NCBI GenBank assembly: GCA_027922465.2
Contig: BQMF02000166.1
Location: 62,001 to 126,000 of the forward strand
Origin: Turritopsis dohrnii
Lineage: Eukaryota; Cnidaria; Hydrozoa; Anthoathecata; Oceaniidae
DNA length: 64,000 nucleotides
Direction: 5' to 3'
Below are positions 22,863 to 33,728 of the stretch, in pieces. A program made the translations under genes and the position numbers. The notes beneath the pieces were generated by a model. It ran no database searches, was not told where the DNA came from, and saw only the letters and a program-made list of their open reading frames with translations. Each line of letters begins with the position of its first letter. Positions within the stretch are counted from its first letter, which is position 1.

Positions 22863-23057
22863 AGCTTGGTTTCCAATAAAATTATTTTTGTTGCGCAACC
22901 GTTTTGCAGCACTTTGTTGTGCAACAAGTGTAGGAAATTGTTGCAGAGATAGATTTTATTCTATCTCTGCAACAGGTGTTGTACAACATATCTTTTGTTC
23001 TGAAAAACGGTTGCACAACCGTTGTGCAACAAAAATAATTTTATTGGAAACCAAGCT
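22863..23057. mobile_element. 195-bp PIF/Harbinger-like MITE
   Basis: Inverted ends start AGCTTGGTTTCCAATAAAAT and continue with TTATTTTTGTTGCGCAAC. TTA lies on each side (22860-22862 and 23058-23060). An inner hairpin (AGATAGATTTTATTCTATCT, about 22956-22975) makes the whole element close to a palindrome. Confidence 0.85.
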
Positions 23058-23060
23058 TTA

Positions 23061-23791
23061 AGCCGATGATACACGAGTCGATTAGTTGCTTTCGATTTGT
23101 AGAATTCTACAAATCGCTGCGTGTATCATGCACAAATCGTATGTTGTGAGCATGATTCTACAAGTTGCTTTCGACAAAAAAAAAAAATCGAACCTGTTGG
23201 AATTCTGCGATTAATCGCAGCTTATTAAACCAATCAAAAAGCTTCCTTTTTTATACAGAAAATGCGCACATGAAAACTTCTAGATTAAAATGATATGTTT
23301 ATAAAAATCTTAACAAACATCAAACTGCAAACATCATGGCGCAAAAAAAAGATAATTTTGTTGAACAATTTATCACCGAATGGTATTCTGAAGAATCGTT
23401 GTGGAATTGCAGAATACCGTATCTTGCTTTGTGAGTGCCACTTCAACGAGACGCAACAAAGCATCAATATCAGAAGGGACCATCCTCAAAAAGTTAAAAT
23501 AGTCAGCTTCCTCTTCCAGTCGAAATTCACGCAGAAGTGTATCGTAAACCCCAAACTGCTTTCTTTTCTTCAGCCAAGATTTTGTCCATACTCTTTTTTT
23601 CCGTTTCTTGTTTTCTTGGCAAGCCACGATGATAATAGCAGCAGCTGCAACCTCTTCCTCACTGTCTGAATACATGATGTAGAAAGGAAAAATCGCTTGC
23701 GTGTATCACCTTTGTATCGGCAACTTTAAAATATGCGCAACATAAGTACGACTCAGTCGAAAGCAACTAATCGACTCGTGTATCATCGGCT
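23061..23791. mobile_element. PIF/Harbinger deletion derivative
   Basis: Inverted ends of about 34 bases begin AGCCGATGATACACGAGTCG; the flanks are TTA (23058-23060 and 23792-23794). It abuts the preceding MITE and shares its TTA. Inside on the minus strand is the N-terminal part of a Harbinger transposase (23373-23675); the DDE catalytic part is absent. Confidence 0.9.
23373..23675 (-). pseudogene. HARBI1-like transposase N-terminus
   Basis: About 100 codons from an acidic start (MYSDSEEE) through KRVWTKSWLKKRKQFGVYD and FNFLRMVPSDIDALLRLVE, the conserved pre-catalytic region of PIF/Harbinger nucleases. The frame ends in non-homologous sequence before any DDE motif. Non-functional as a transposase. 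Confidence 0.8.
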
Positions 23792-23806
23792 TTACTCACA
23801 CCTTAA

Positions 23807-24594
23807 CAGTGTCGCGATTTTAAATCACCACATCACATTTTTGCTGACGTTGCTTTTTGGCAAAGATTGCGAATGTGACGCTGGACAAATCTGAATGTCT
23901 CGCTGGAATGTGTGGATAGCGAATGTGTCGCTGTGAATGTGCAACTAACTTTTTAGGTTTTAGTCATACACTGGTAATATGCATTATTTAATATTCAGAA
24001 ATAAAATAGGTTCTGTAGTGCTCAAATGATTGACAGGAGCTAGTTCCATTGAATGTTTTTTAATAAATTTCCTGATCAATGCTTATGAGATTTGCTATAG
24101 CTAATAATGTTTCATAATAATGTATAATTGTTAATAAGTTAAAATTGAGAATTTTAATTTAGTCCTTCTTGATGCTTATGACCAATCTTAATCCCTGTTT
24201 TTACTTTTTATGTTTACAATTCGAAATTTCCCAACCTGGATGTAATTTTACAGGTTTTTTTTGTGATTTTTCTTTCATCAGTTGCTTTGTGTACACTGTC
24301 AATGGCTTAACGAAAGCTAGCCGTACCTAACAGCCATTCCTTAGCCGTACTTAAGAAAACCAACGATTTAAGCTGCTGTGTATGACAAAAGTATATAATT
24401 CAATCAAGTTCAAAACAGAGAAGTGATATAACAATAGCATTATTTCGTATTCCAAGTTCCATTTCTAATTAAATCAATAAGTAGTATTTTAGGCGACAAA
24501 TGCTATATTCCATCATAGAGATTATCAGGGAATCTTCTTTTCCCTCATAGAATTTCAGTTACATTGATTCATTCATTCTCTGACCACGAATCTG
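23807..24594. other. No gene recognised
   Basis: AT-rich non-coding DNA between two TTAA-target elements. No motif-bearing frame was seen on either strand. Confidence 0.4.
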
Positions 24595-25500
24595 TTAAAG
24601 GGGAATCAAACCTTCAGATAAAATTTTGTAAATTCATTCAAAAAATCAAATTAACAAAAATAAAACTTGTTTGAGACTAAAAATAATCTTCCTTCTCTTC
24701 GTAATTTGTCATAATTGAACCCAAAAACATTAGAGCTGAGGTTCAAGACAGAAGTCACGTAGTCACGTGATATGACATGTATTAGGCTCTACACTCGATC
24801 ATAGAGAAGTGATAAAGATGGCAAACAGTGAAACAGAATATCACCAAAGATATCTGATACTACTGACGAGGAAGATGAAGTAATTAAGAGTTTAGGGTGC
24901 TGTCTAAACAAATCTGTTTGAAGTTGATTGAATGTAAATGCTATTTTAAATGATACAGGCCGGTGCAAACCGAGCAACATGTTGGCTGGTTTGCTTTGCC
25001 ATTATTTTTCTTGAACAACATGAGGCCAACATTCCACATTTTCATTTATTTGTTTTTTTGAGTACAAACGAAACCCTCCTTCAGATTGGAGTGCATCAAA
25101 TTCTTAGAATTCAGAAAACATTCGAATAGAACCTTCGAAATTCCAAAGTTGGTCGAAAATGTTGGCCAACATGTTGGTGCCCACTGCAAATCGAACAACA
25201 TGTGATTTTAACCTGCTTTTTCCATAATGTTGGCCAACTTTTTTTCTTCCTTTTTTCCTTCCACAACATGTTGGTTGAGCAACATAATAGTAATTAGATT
25301 TTTGTTTATCTGGAAAAAGAATTTTCAGACAGTTTGTCACGGGCTTTATTGATTAGCATTCATGCACATGCAAGTTCAAAATGTAGTGTGTGTCAGACGG
25401 GGGTTGGTTTGTGAGACTAGCCCAAAAAAATCGAAAACATTTTCATGTAAATTTTCGTCACTCTGAGAAAAGACGTATAGCAAACTATTCGTTTAGTATA

Positions 25501-26235
25501 CTGTAATGCTTTGATTAGACGCCTGGGACATTTATTAAATTTTTGGAATTTTTAGGTGGGCGTCTATTCGAGGGGGGCGTTTAAAAGAGGGGGGCGTCTA
25601 TTGAATTTTTGTGAAACTCTTCTTTTTCGTAAATATAAACTAAATATAAACATCGATAAAAAATATACAAAATTAAACTTCAAGATCATCATCAATATCA
25701 TCTTCCTCGATCATGTTAAATGCGGGGGCAGCAGCGATCACATCCTCGTCTGCTATATCAAAGGGATTTTCATGTAAGCTTCCGTCAATTAAATTTTCCA
25801 TTTGGGCTTGAAGCAAAGCTCTCCCACCTGCACATTTGTTACCTTCCTTAAAGCAAGAAATCAAATCATTTTCGGTACCATCAACTGCTAATGAAAGCCC
25901 ACATGCTTTCATTGACTTGGCCACAGTTTCTGCAGGTATGGCTTGCCAAGATTTAATGACCCAATCAACGATAAGCCTCCTTGGTACAGGTTTCATTTGT
26001 GTATTCATGTTTTGCATTTGCGAGCCAATCGTCATAATACTCTTGGATCATTCCTTTAAAAGGCTTATTCTACACGACATCTGGGGCTTGATTAATTAGG
26101 TGTGATTAATTAGTGTGTCTCTAATAAACGCCCCTCTCTATTCAAGGAGGGGGGATGGGGGGTGTGTTTATTTAAAAATCTCCTGAAAAAGGGGGGGGGT
26201 CTATTCGAGGGGGACGTTTAATCGAAGCATTACGG
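25501..26235. mobile_element. pogo/Tigger-like element fragment
   Basis: Inverted ends CTGTAATGCTTTGATTAGAC and its diverged complement (GTTTAATCGAAGCATTACGG) are flanked by TA (25499-25500 and 26236-26237). Subterminal GGGGGGCGTCTATTCGAGG repeats follow. It encodes the C-terminal end of a pogo-type DDE transposase on the minus strand. Confidence 0.8.
25673..26110 (-). pseudogene. pogo-like DDE transposase, C-terminal part
   Basis: The upstream frame reads NKPFKGMIQEYYDDWLANA (the DV.NKPFK block of Tigger/pogo transposases) and, after a frameshift near 26000, VDWVIKSWQAIPAETVAKSM then KACGLSLAVDGTEND, followed by an acidic tail (EEDDIDDDLEV). The catalytic DDE core is missing. Confidence 0.8.
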
Positions 26236-26611
26236 TATATAAAATAATTACCTGCTGCTGTTTTTCGATCTGTAAGTAACTTAGATATCAATAATATGCG
26301 CCACCTGTTTTTGTCGCAATAAACATAAGACATGAAAAATAATCCATTCTTCAACATGAGGTAACTCAAATCATAACGATGGAGAGCAGAAAAATATATT
26401 GAGCGTAATGTACATCATGAACTCTCCTCCGTGAACTTTTTTAACAAAGTTAGAAGAACTTATAATAAGAGAAAAAAATAGGAAAAAAGAACACTTTCAG
26501 TGAATTTTTTTATTTTTCCTAATAAAATTATGGCTTGACAAAAGGATTTAATGAAAAAAATTTTTTGGGTTTGATTCCCCTTTAAGTGCAACTCGAAAAA
26601 TAAATATATAC

Positions 26612-26957
26612 AGCTGACCTCGAATTTGTTACTGTGACTCGAAAATTAAGTACGGCTGGAAAAAATAAGGTTATCAATAATGTATATATACCTGTATAAA
26701 ATATTACTGAATAATAACAATAATAATAATAATAACTGTTCCTCTTTCTTTTCTTTCTTTTAAAAAAGTTGAAATCACAGGTGCAACAAAAGGTTATACA
26801 CGCGTATGAAACACTATGTAAATTGTTCCACCAAAAGTTAATTGTAAACTCTTAGGAATTGATATCGAACGATCATCAATATTAGAATTTCAACATGACC
26901 ATATTTTGGCCAGCTGTACTTAATTTTCCGGTCACAGTAACAGATTCAGGGCCAGCC
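26612..26957. mobile_element. Inverted-repeat MITE of about 345 bp
   Basis: About 45 bases at each end are inverted copies with landmarks TTTGTTACTGTGAC and GAAAATTAAGTACRGCTGG. A (ATA)n tract lies inside (about 26713-26735). The target duplication is not clear. Confidence 0.55.
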
Positions 26958-27935
26958 GTCAAAGGAAAAATAAAACAACAATTATTTCAATTTTCTTTCC
27001 AAAATTTAATAAAAATTTAAGCACAATATTTGGGACATTTCATGATCAATTTTCCTTTTAACAAAAAACTTCTTTTTATCTTGAAAGCTATTTTGGGTTA
27101 GTCCGCAACATAAAATTTACACAAGTTATTTGAAATTTTCATTCAATAAAACTGTTGGTGAGGGTTTATAACACTTTATAAGAAGCTGGAGTAACGATTT
27201 ACTCAAGGTCACCAAAAGGAGTTACATATTGACACAAAATGTGACAGATATAAGAAATTTCAAATTTTCTCGCAGTCATTATGGATTATGACGTCATAAA
27301 TCATGACGCCAAGGTGCTGAAGGTGGGGGGTTTTAATATGAGGTTCCTTATAACTTCCCTTGACTCTGTACAAAATTTCAGCTTTATATCAATTTTTTTC
27401 CAGTTAGGGTGGGTTTTTAGCTAATTCTCTCCTACTAATACTTGAAACAAAATAATTGATTTTAGGTACTGGGGTTTTGTTTTCTTTCCTTTAACATAGT
27501 ACACTAGGGGGATTAATGGTTAACTTAAGGTTTTTACTAATATATTTATCCTGCTTTGAAATAGTATAAAACAAGCATTAAATTCCCATAAAAAAATTAA
27601 TATATTTTAACATCCACAAAATTAAATTCTCACAAAAATTAATAATTTTTTCCATCTGCGAAATTAAATTCTGAGGAAAAAATTATTTTGATCAACCGCG
27701 AAATTAAATTTGTTTAGGCCTATACTATTGAGGTTGTTGGTTTATGTTAGTTTATTCATTATAACAGTTTTTATATCATTCTTTGCAGAATAAAGAATTC
27801 AATTTTTTCAGTAATTCAATAGTTTTTAGCAAAATCCAAGTTTTATATTCTGATGTAAAAAAAGTGTGTATGTAATGCACCTATATAAAATTGTTTTTCC
27901 TCTTATATTAAGCAAGATAATAATATTTCCAAGCG
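26958..27935. other. No gene recognised; upstream region of RCE1
   Basis: Non-coding, AT-rich. A palindromic ATTATGACGTCATAA (about 27286-27300) contains a CRE-like core, 640 bases before the RCE1 start. Between 27580 and 27715 an AAATTAAATTCT motif recurs. No other structure. Confidence 0.35.
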
Positions 27936-28781
27936 ATGTTAGAAAAGTGTGTTTTCGCAAACAATCAACCTGAAATGGCTTTACTGAAGTGCCTTCTGCT
28001 TGCAATTGGTTATGTTGGAAGTCTTTACATAAATAAATCACCGTTTGGTCGTGATCATCCACAGACAATTAAACAACGGATGAAGAGTGTGGCAGTTGTT
28101 TGTATTTTGGCTCCAATCTATCTATTTTGGAATTGTTTATTAGATGAAGATGGATACACAATTCCAATCTGGCTTGGCATTCATACTAAAAATATTTTTA
28201 ATGCAACTCTTTTCCCCCTATTACTCACTGTTATTTTATTTACGGGTCCAATAATATTATCCTTACTTCAAGAAGATTTCGGAGAGTTCAAACGGTCTGT
28301 TGAAAATGCTTTGAGAACCCATGACTTGCAGTGTTACCGAACGTATTTAGTCGCTCCCTTCACTGAAGAATTTGTTTTCCGCTCATGCATGTTACCAATT
28401 CTAATTCCCAACTTTGGTATTAATAAATCGATCTTGATTGCACCATTGTTTTTTGGAGTTGCACATGTTCATCATATCATCGAGCAGAGGAAGCTTGGTT
28501 ATGGTTTATCTACAGTCCTCATATCAGCTCTCTTTCAAATGTTCTACACTACTTTATTTGGAATCTACTCTGCATTTTTGTTTGTGCGCACGGGTCATTT
28601 GGTTGCACCTATCATTTGCCACAGTTTTTGTAACATGATGGGATTTCCAAATTTTGAAAGTATACCAGATTGCAAGTATCCAAAGTTAATTTGGCTAACG
28701 TTTTTCTTAGGATTAGTTTTGTTCTTTTATTTATTATTCCCTTGTACAGAACCTTCACTCTATGGAAGCATTTATGTTTAG
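27936..28781 (+). CDS. RCE1: CAAX prenyl protease 2 (RCE1)
   Basis: Encodes 281 residues in one exon. RCE1 is the ER-membrane glutamate-type endopeptidase that removes the -aaX tripeptide from prenylated CAAX proteins such as Ras. Family marks: GRDHP near residue 38, the catalytic pair E144-E145 in VAPFTEEFVFRS, HVHH at 177-180, TGHLVAPIICHSFCNMMGFP with H229 and N233, and several hydrophobic membrane segments. Human RCE1 is about 329 aa and multi-exonic; the shorter length here is mostly the N-terminus. The ATG at 27936 precedes the first membrane segment and no better start is seen. It lies 470 bases upstream of, and on the same strand as, the ACP5-like gene. Confidence 0.95.
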   Translation: MLEKCVFANNQPEMALLKCLLLAIGYVGSLYINKSPFGRDHPQTIKQRMKSVAVVCILAPIYLFWNCLLDEDGYTIPIWLGIHTKNIFNATLFPLLLTVILFTGPIILSLLQEDFGEFKRSVENALRTHDLQCYRTYLVAPFTEEFVFRSCMLPILIPNFGINKSILIAPLFFGVAHVHHIIEQRKLGYGLSTVLISALFQMFYTTLFGIYSAFLFVRTGHLVAPIICHSFCNMMGFPNFESIPDCKYPKLIWLTFFLGLVLFFYLLFPCTEPSLYGSIYV

Positions 28782-29250
28782 AAAGAACATTATTTCATCT
28801 TGCAGGCTTTATGATATCATTTGAGTAAGAAGAGAGTAAGAAGAGATAAAAGTTTCTAATCAACTCTTTGAAATGAACATTAAACAGGGTGGCCATTCAC
28901 TTGTTTTTCCCCCAAATCCATAATGTTGATGAGAATGAATACATGATGTGAATTTCTAATAAAATAAATAGATTTATGAAACAAGTGCTTTTAATTTTTT
29001 TTAAAAGAAATTATAAATACTGTGTGTAACTTTGTTTAACATTGACAAGGTTTTTTTAAAAATGTGTTAGTGTCTTTTTTTGTTGCTTTTGGTTGCCGAT
29101 AACTGTTTCCTCATCATTAAATCATCTTTTTGGAAGATTTACCTACTTGATTTTATGATTTATAATCATGTGTTTATGTTTAATTAGGTCTTTCCCGTGT
29201 CTGTCTACCATTAATTAATTTGATTTACCACATCTGAAGCGAAAGAAATA
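28782..29250. other. RCE1-ACP5 intergenic spacer
   Basis: AT-rich spacer with several AATAAA sites near 28960-28970, suitable for RCE1 polyadenylation. No further gene seen. Confidence 0.4.
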
Positions 29251-31949
29251 ATGAAATCACTATTGACTGGCATCTTCCTGGTATGCTCTTCAATTGCAAC
29301 CAATGGAAAGGATGAAATTAGTTTTCTGCTTTTGGGGGATTGGGGGGGAGTTCAATATCCACCGTACACAACTGAGATACAACAACAAGTTTCTAAGCAA
29401 ATGTCATCAGTTGCCACACAAACTGCTGCCCAATTTGTTGTTGCGTTAGGTAAGTTCAAAATATACAACATTTTTGCTTACACTTAAGCTAAGGGGACAC
29501 GAGTGAATTTATCATGAAATTGCAACAAAATTTCCAATTTGTTGCTATTTCACAGAAAAATCTGAAATGTCCCCAGGTGCAACTTTTTTTGTTGCACAAC
29601 ATTTTAAAGCTTAAAAATGTTTCAGCAACAAAATCAAAATTTCAAATCGATTTGAATTTTTATTTTTGTTGCTGCAACATTTTTTCAGAAGAGAGACGCA
29701 TCAAGATGTTTTCCTCCAGTTTTCTTATTTTATTGCAATTTATTTTCACCATGTGACACGAGCAAAAATTTGGATGAAATTGCAACAAATTTTTTTTGTT
29801 GCCATTTCATGTAAAATTCGCCCGTGTCCCCTTAGCTTTAAGTTAAACTATGGTTGCAACACTTAAATTTCAGGAGATAATTTCTACAAGCACGGTGTTC
29901 AAGATGAATTTGATCGGAGGTTTAATGAAACTTTTGCTGATGTTTACAACTTTCCCTCTCTTCAAATACCATGGTATGTGATTGGTGGCAACCATGATCA
30001 CTATGGAAACGTCACTGCAGAAATACAATATTCGAAGTTATCCAAAATCTGGAAGTTTCCTGACTTGTGGCATGCTCATAAATTCTTCATCTCAGGTATT
30101 TTTTGTGATTTGTAATATTATAAATACCAAAATCTACTTTCTACGTTGATGTTCTATCAAGAAAAAATAAAATTATCCCTTCTTTTGTGGATCTGGAGAA
30201 AGTTTATGACAGAGATGTAGTTTGGTGAAGCAAGTTTAGGAATCACTGATTAGAAATGTGGAGATCATGCACAGAAAAACAGAATTAATAGAGAATCTTA
30301 GTGATGATTTTCGTTGCTTTATGCTGATGGTCTAGTGATGTTAGTGAATTGCTTGCAGGTTTAATAGCAAAGTTAGAATCATGAAAAAGTTTGAGTTTAA
30401 GGGATTGTGAGTCAATATTAATAAAAGACAAATGCGATTAGTGGTTGTGATGGTGTATGAAAGACTGGCGAAGAAAAACAATTTATCTGTTTATCTCAGA
30501 CGTATTCAGGATCAGTCAAAATATATGACTAAACTCTCGTTCGCAACTTTTTTAATGTATTAGATTACTCTTTACCTTCCCAATACAATATTTGCTTTCA
30601 GAATTCCATTATAACACAATTATATGCACATCCATAAAATACTATCTAATTACATCATAATAATACGTTAAAAGAATGTGATGATTTTTAAATTCACTTC
30701 TGTCATCCTTCAAAATATCATATTTGGACACAGGAATCCTTTTAAAGATGATGAACTCTGTCAAAATGGTCGTATGAAAAATAAATGAAACGTTTTTTTT
30801 TTTTCAGAGCAATCTCTGAAAGCCAATCATTTCTCTGGTTTTGTTATTTTTGGTATTTGTCGGCCGGTCGTTCCAGACCATGTTGTTCTTCTACTTTTAA
30901 AAGTTCATTATCTTTAAGGAAGACTAGACGTGTATAAAGTGTTAAAGAGAGTTTGTAAGAATCTGCAGTAGTGAAAGGTAATGTACACTCAGTAGATATT
31001 GTTGATAAGTTCCAATATGAGGATGCGTCTTTTATTTATTTTAGCTTAAAAACAAGGGAGGTATGTACTTTCTAATAAATCGTGCTGAAGAAATATTTAA
31101 TTAAAAGCCGTCTTGGGTAGATTTGAGAAATAGTTTTGTGGCGAATTGTTGATGTTTTTGTAAGAAACGTACTCTCTTTAGGTACTAACACATCTGTCAA
31201 GTTAGTGTTATTGGATACGGTGGTGTTGTGTGGTGATAGCGGATTGGATGATGACGAACTTCAACCTCAAGGTTCCATCATCAGTTTCCTAACCACAATA
31301 GAAGGTGTGTGTGTAACTGTGCTGGTATAGATTCTTGTATTTTTAGGACCAGAACATGATTATCTATCTGAACAACAATGGTACTGGTTGGAAGAACAAC
31401 TGCAACGTTCTAATGATGATTACATCATCGTTGGAGGTCATTATCCTGTGTGGTCTGTTGCTGAACATGGTTCCACGCAATGTCTTGTAGATCGTCTCAG
31501 ACCATTGCTAGAGAAATACAATGTGACGTCATATGTGAGCGGTCATGACCACAATCTGCAGGTGGAATATTTAATGACATCATCGCGGGATGTTTTCAGA
31601 TAGTTAATTTCTTCTCTTTGTTTGCGTTTTACCTGGACTGCTTCGTGTCATGTTTTCTTTCCAAATATGATTTTTTTTCACTTTGATGTGAATTTTTTCG
31701 TAGGCTCTGAAGGAAGCAACATCCCACGTGAATTACTTCGTTGTTGGAGCGTCAAGTCGTTGTGATGAACGTACAAGCCATAAAGATACGGTTCCGAAGG
31801 GCGCCCTCAGATTTTTCTGGGCGGACGAGGACCGTTATGGCGGCTTCGCTCATGTCAAAATTACATCTGAAAAACTGGTGTTCAGTTTTATCGACGGATT
31901 TGGTGCGACATTAGAATCATTTTACATGAATCCGAGATCTTTTCACTGA
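29251..31949 (+). CDS. ACP5: Tartrate-resistant acid phosphatase type 5
   Basis: Five exons join in phase: 29251-29449, 29874-30095, 31182-31304, 31347-31561, 31704-31949; 334 residues (human 325). The product is a secreted or lysosomal purple acid phosphatase that hydrolyses phosphomonoesters at a di-iron centre. A signal peptide ([14 protein letters not shown]) opens the protein. All metal-ligand blocks are present: GDWGG (D30), GDNFY (D68, Y71), GNHDHYG (N106, H107), GGHYPVWS (H213) and GHDHNLQ (H248, H250). An alternative read-through of the exon 4 donor would add about 13 residues and stop. Intron 1 holds a Harbinger-like MITE; intron 2 a dead reverse-transcriptase fragment. Confidence 0.95.
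29487..29837. mobile_element. PIF/Harbinger-like MITE in ACP5 intron 1
   Basis: Inverted ends AGCTAAGGGGACACGAG... and ...CGTGTCCCCTTAGCT are flanked by TTA (29484-29486 and 29838-29840). Inner TGAAATTGCAACAAA blocks repeat. Non-coding; fills most of intron 1. Confidence 0.85.
30170..30500 (+). pseudogene. Decayed reverse-transcriptase fragment in ACP5 intron 2
   Basis: The DNA reads [16 protein letters not shown], the RT motif with the first catalytic Asp in FVDLEKAYD-type LINEs, then about 130 bases later [10 protein letters not shown], a mutated YADD box. Frameshifts separate them. This is a short, old relic in the sense orientation of the host gene. Confidence 0.7.
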
Positions 31950-33728
31950 TGATAATGATTACAAACATGTTTTTTTTACATAAGAAAGTCGCTTTGGCTG
32001 AACCTCAAATTTTTAAAACTTCTCAAATTTTTTCGGAAATGATGCTGAGATAAGCTGTAAGCTTAAAACGAGTTAGCCTATCTTTGTTAATTTTTAAATT
32101 TGAAAACTTAAATGAAGGTTTGATCTTTGATGCAACGAAAAAGATTACAAAGAATGAGGTAACGGATATTTTTGGCACACAAGAAATCTGAACTTTGGAA
32201 TATGAGCCTTAACATTTTGGCCATTTGAGCTTCATTTTTTATAAATTTTTTTCCAAAAAAAACCGTGTATAATGCTAGTCTTGTCTTGAATTTTATATGA
32301 AGAAATTTTATATCAGATCGTTAGTAGGTGATACAAAGAATAAATTGTAAATAATTGTATGCGAGTTAATTTGTAAATCTCTGTGTCTCATTAATTTATT
32401 GAAAACAAATTTGTGTCCGCTTTATAAAAGTAATTTTCAGCGGGACTGTAAAAAGCTGTCTGCTTTATAGAGATTACCAAGAGGGCCTACGATCGTCGTA
32501 ACGTAGTGTGAACCAGCCTTTATAGAGATTTCAATGGAAGATGTAGTAACGTTGGGACTTCAAGAGAAGTCAAATAGATTTACAATGAAACAATTTGTAC
32601 AATTAAACCGTGCCTGTTCTAGTGCATTTGCCCAGTGCTTGCATCTTTTTTCGTAAATCTTTGTATTCGTCTGCCGTGTATTGTTTCATTTGTTGATCCT
32701 ATTGGTTGATCATAATTATCAATATAAGATGATTATTTAAACCGACTGTATGTAGTGTATCACGGCCTTTAGAAAAAATTGTATTCTTACCTCATTCTTC
32801 TGTTTGATGCTAAAACGAAAAATAGTTTGTTTTTTTAAATTTAGATCTAGGAATACTAGAAACCAAAAGCCCTCAAAACCCAACCTCAAACCCAGCCTTC
32901 ACCTTTTGTGGAGCACGTTGACTTTTGCAACAAATTTACCAGTGTTCCTCCACATCGCCTTTGCTTTCTCACTATCTTCTGGATTTGTGAAAACTTCAAC
33001 AGGTTCTTGGGCATTTTCGTATCGCAAGTTCTAAAAAAAAGGATATTTGGTCACATCGCAAAACTGATTGGAGATTCAAGGTTAATACGACACCTATAAT
33101 AAGTCACAATAAGTCGCGAGCACGAATTGTCACGACTTTTTATTGCTTCAATTTATGTATTTTACAGGATTTTATTCATACAAACATTTTTTCAAAATGT
33201 GCGTGACTTTTATCAGCTTAGGCTGCTCGCGACAATTAATGCTCGCGACTTTTTTTGTGTGTGCGACTTATTGTGACTTCAAGTTAATCCGAGAGAGATC
33301 ATTTTGGTATTTTAGTTGGTATTTATATTATAGTTGATGTTGTGAATTGATTTTTTGAAACAGTCTCGAGAATGCAATTAATTGGAATGATAATACAGTG
33401 TTTAAAGAACGTTAAAGATTTTAGAGAGGTTTTGGGCTGATTTGTTGATGGATCAATTTAGTGATTCGATTACTAAATTCTAAGGTTCTCATATAATTGT
33501 TCACAAATCACACTGCATCCAACATTCTGTGACATTCTTATGTATGGCAAAGTTTCGATGAAGACAGCTCATAACAATGAGCATCTGGGTCCGATGGACT
33601 TGGTTGGTTCTTGTCAGGGCATTAAGCAGCATGACCACTGCTTGATTGTAGGGTTCTGGGTCTCTGGGTCCCACCAACGATCTAGGGTCGAACTTTTCCG
33701 TTGTGCTTTCTTAAAATTATATAAACTT
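31950..33728. other. Intergenic, no gene recognised
   Basis: Lies between the convergent ACP5-like gene and the CNBD gene. Apart from the small inverted-repeat element at 33101-33279, only AT-rich DNA without motif-bearing frames is seen. Confidence 0.4.
33101..33279. mobile_element. Small MITE, ends AAGTCACAATAAGTCGC
   Basis: Inverted AAGTCACAATAAGTCGC termini enclose about 145 bases with internal GCTCGCGAC repeats. The outer flanks show a similar TTCAAG(G)TTAATNCGA on each side (about 33076-33091 and about 33277-33292), possibly a long target duplication. Confidence 0.6.

Larger units (their letters stand above)
22051..23802. mobile_element. TTAA-target element (Kolobok/piggyBac-like) with nested insertions
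   Basis: Ends GGTGTGAGTAAGG... and ...CTCACACC are flanked by TTAA on both sides (22047-22050 and 23803-23806). A 93-bp relative with the same ends, and an inner block from near this element's right side, lies at 38463-38555. Removal of two nested elements (22863-23057 and 23061-23791) restores TCTTACTCACACC at the right terminus. I saw no transposase belonging to the outer element. Confidence 0.75.
24599..26581. mobile_element. TTAA-target element hosting a pogo-like insertion
   Basis: Inverted ends AGGGGAATCAAACC (24599-24612 and complement ending 26581) are flanked by TTAA (24595-24598 and 26582-26585). The left half has several CAACATGTTGG palindromes (about 24978, 25165, 25264). No transposase of its own is recognised. 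The right half holds a TA-flanked element (25501-26235). Confidence 0.75.
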
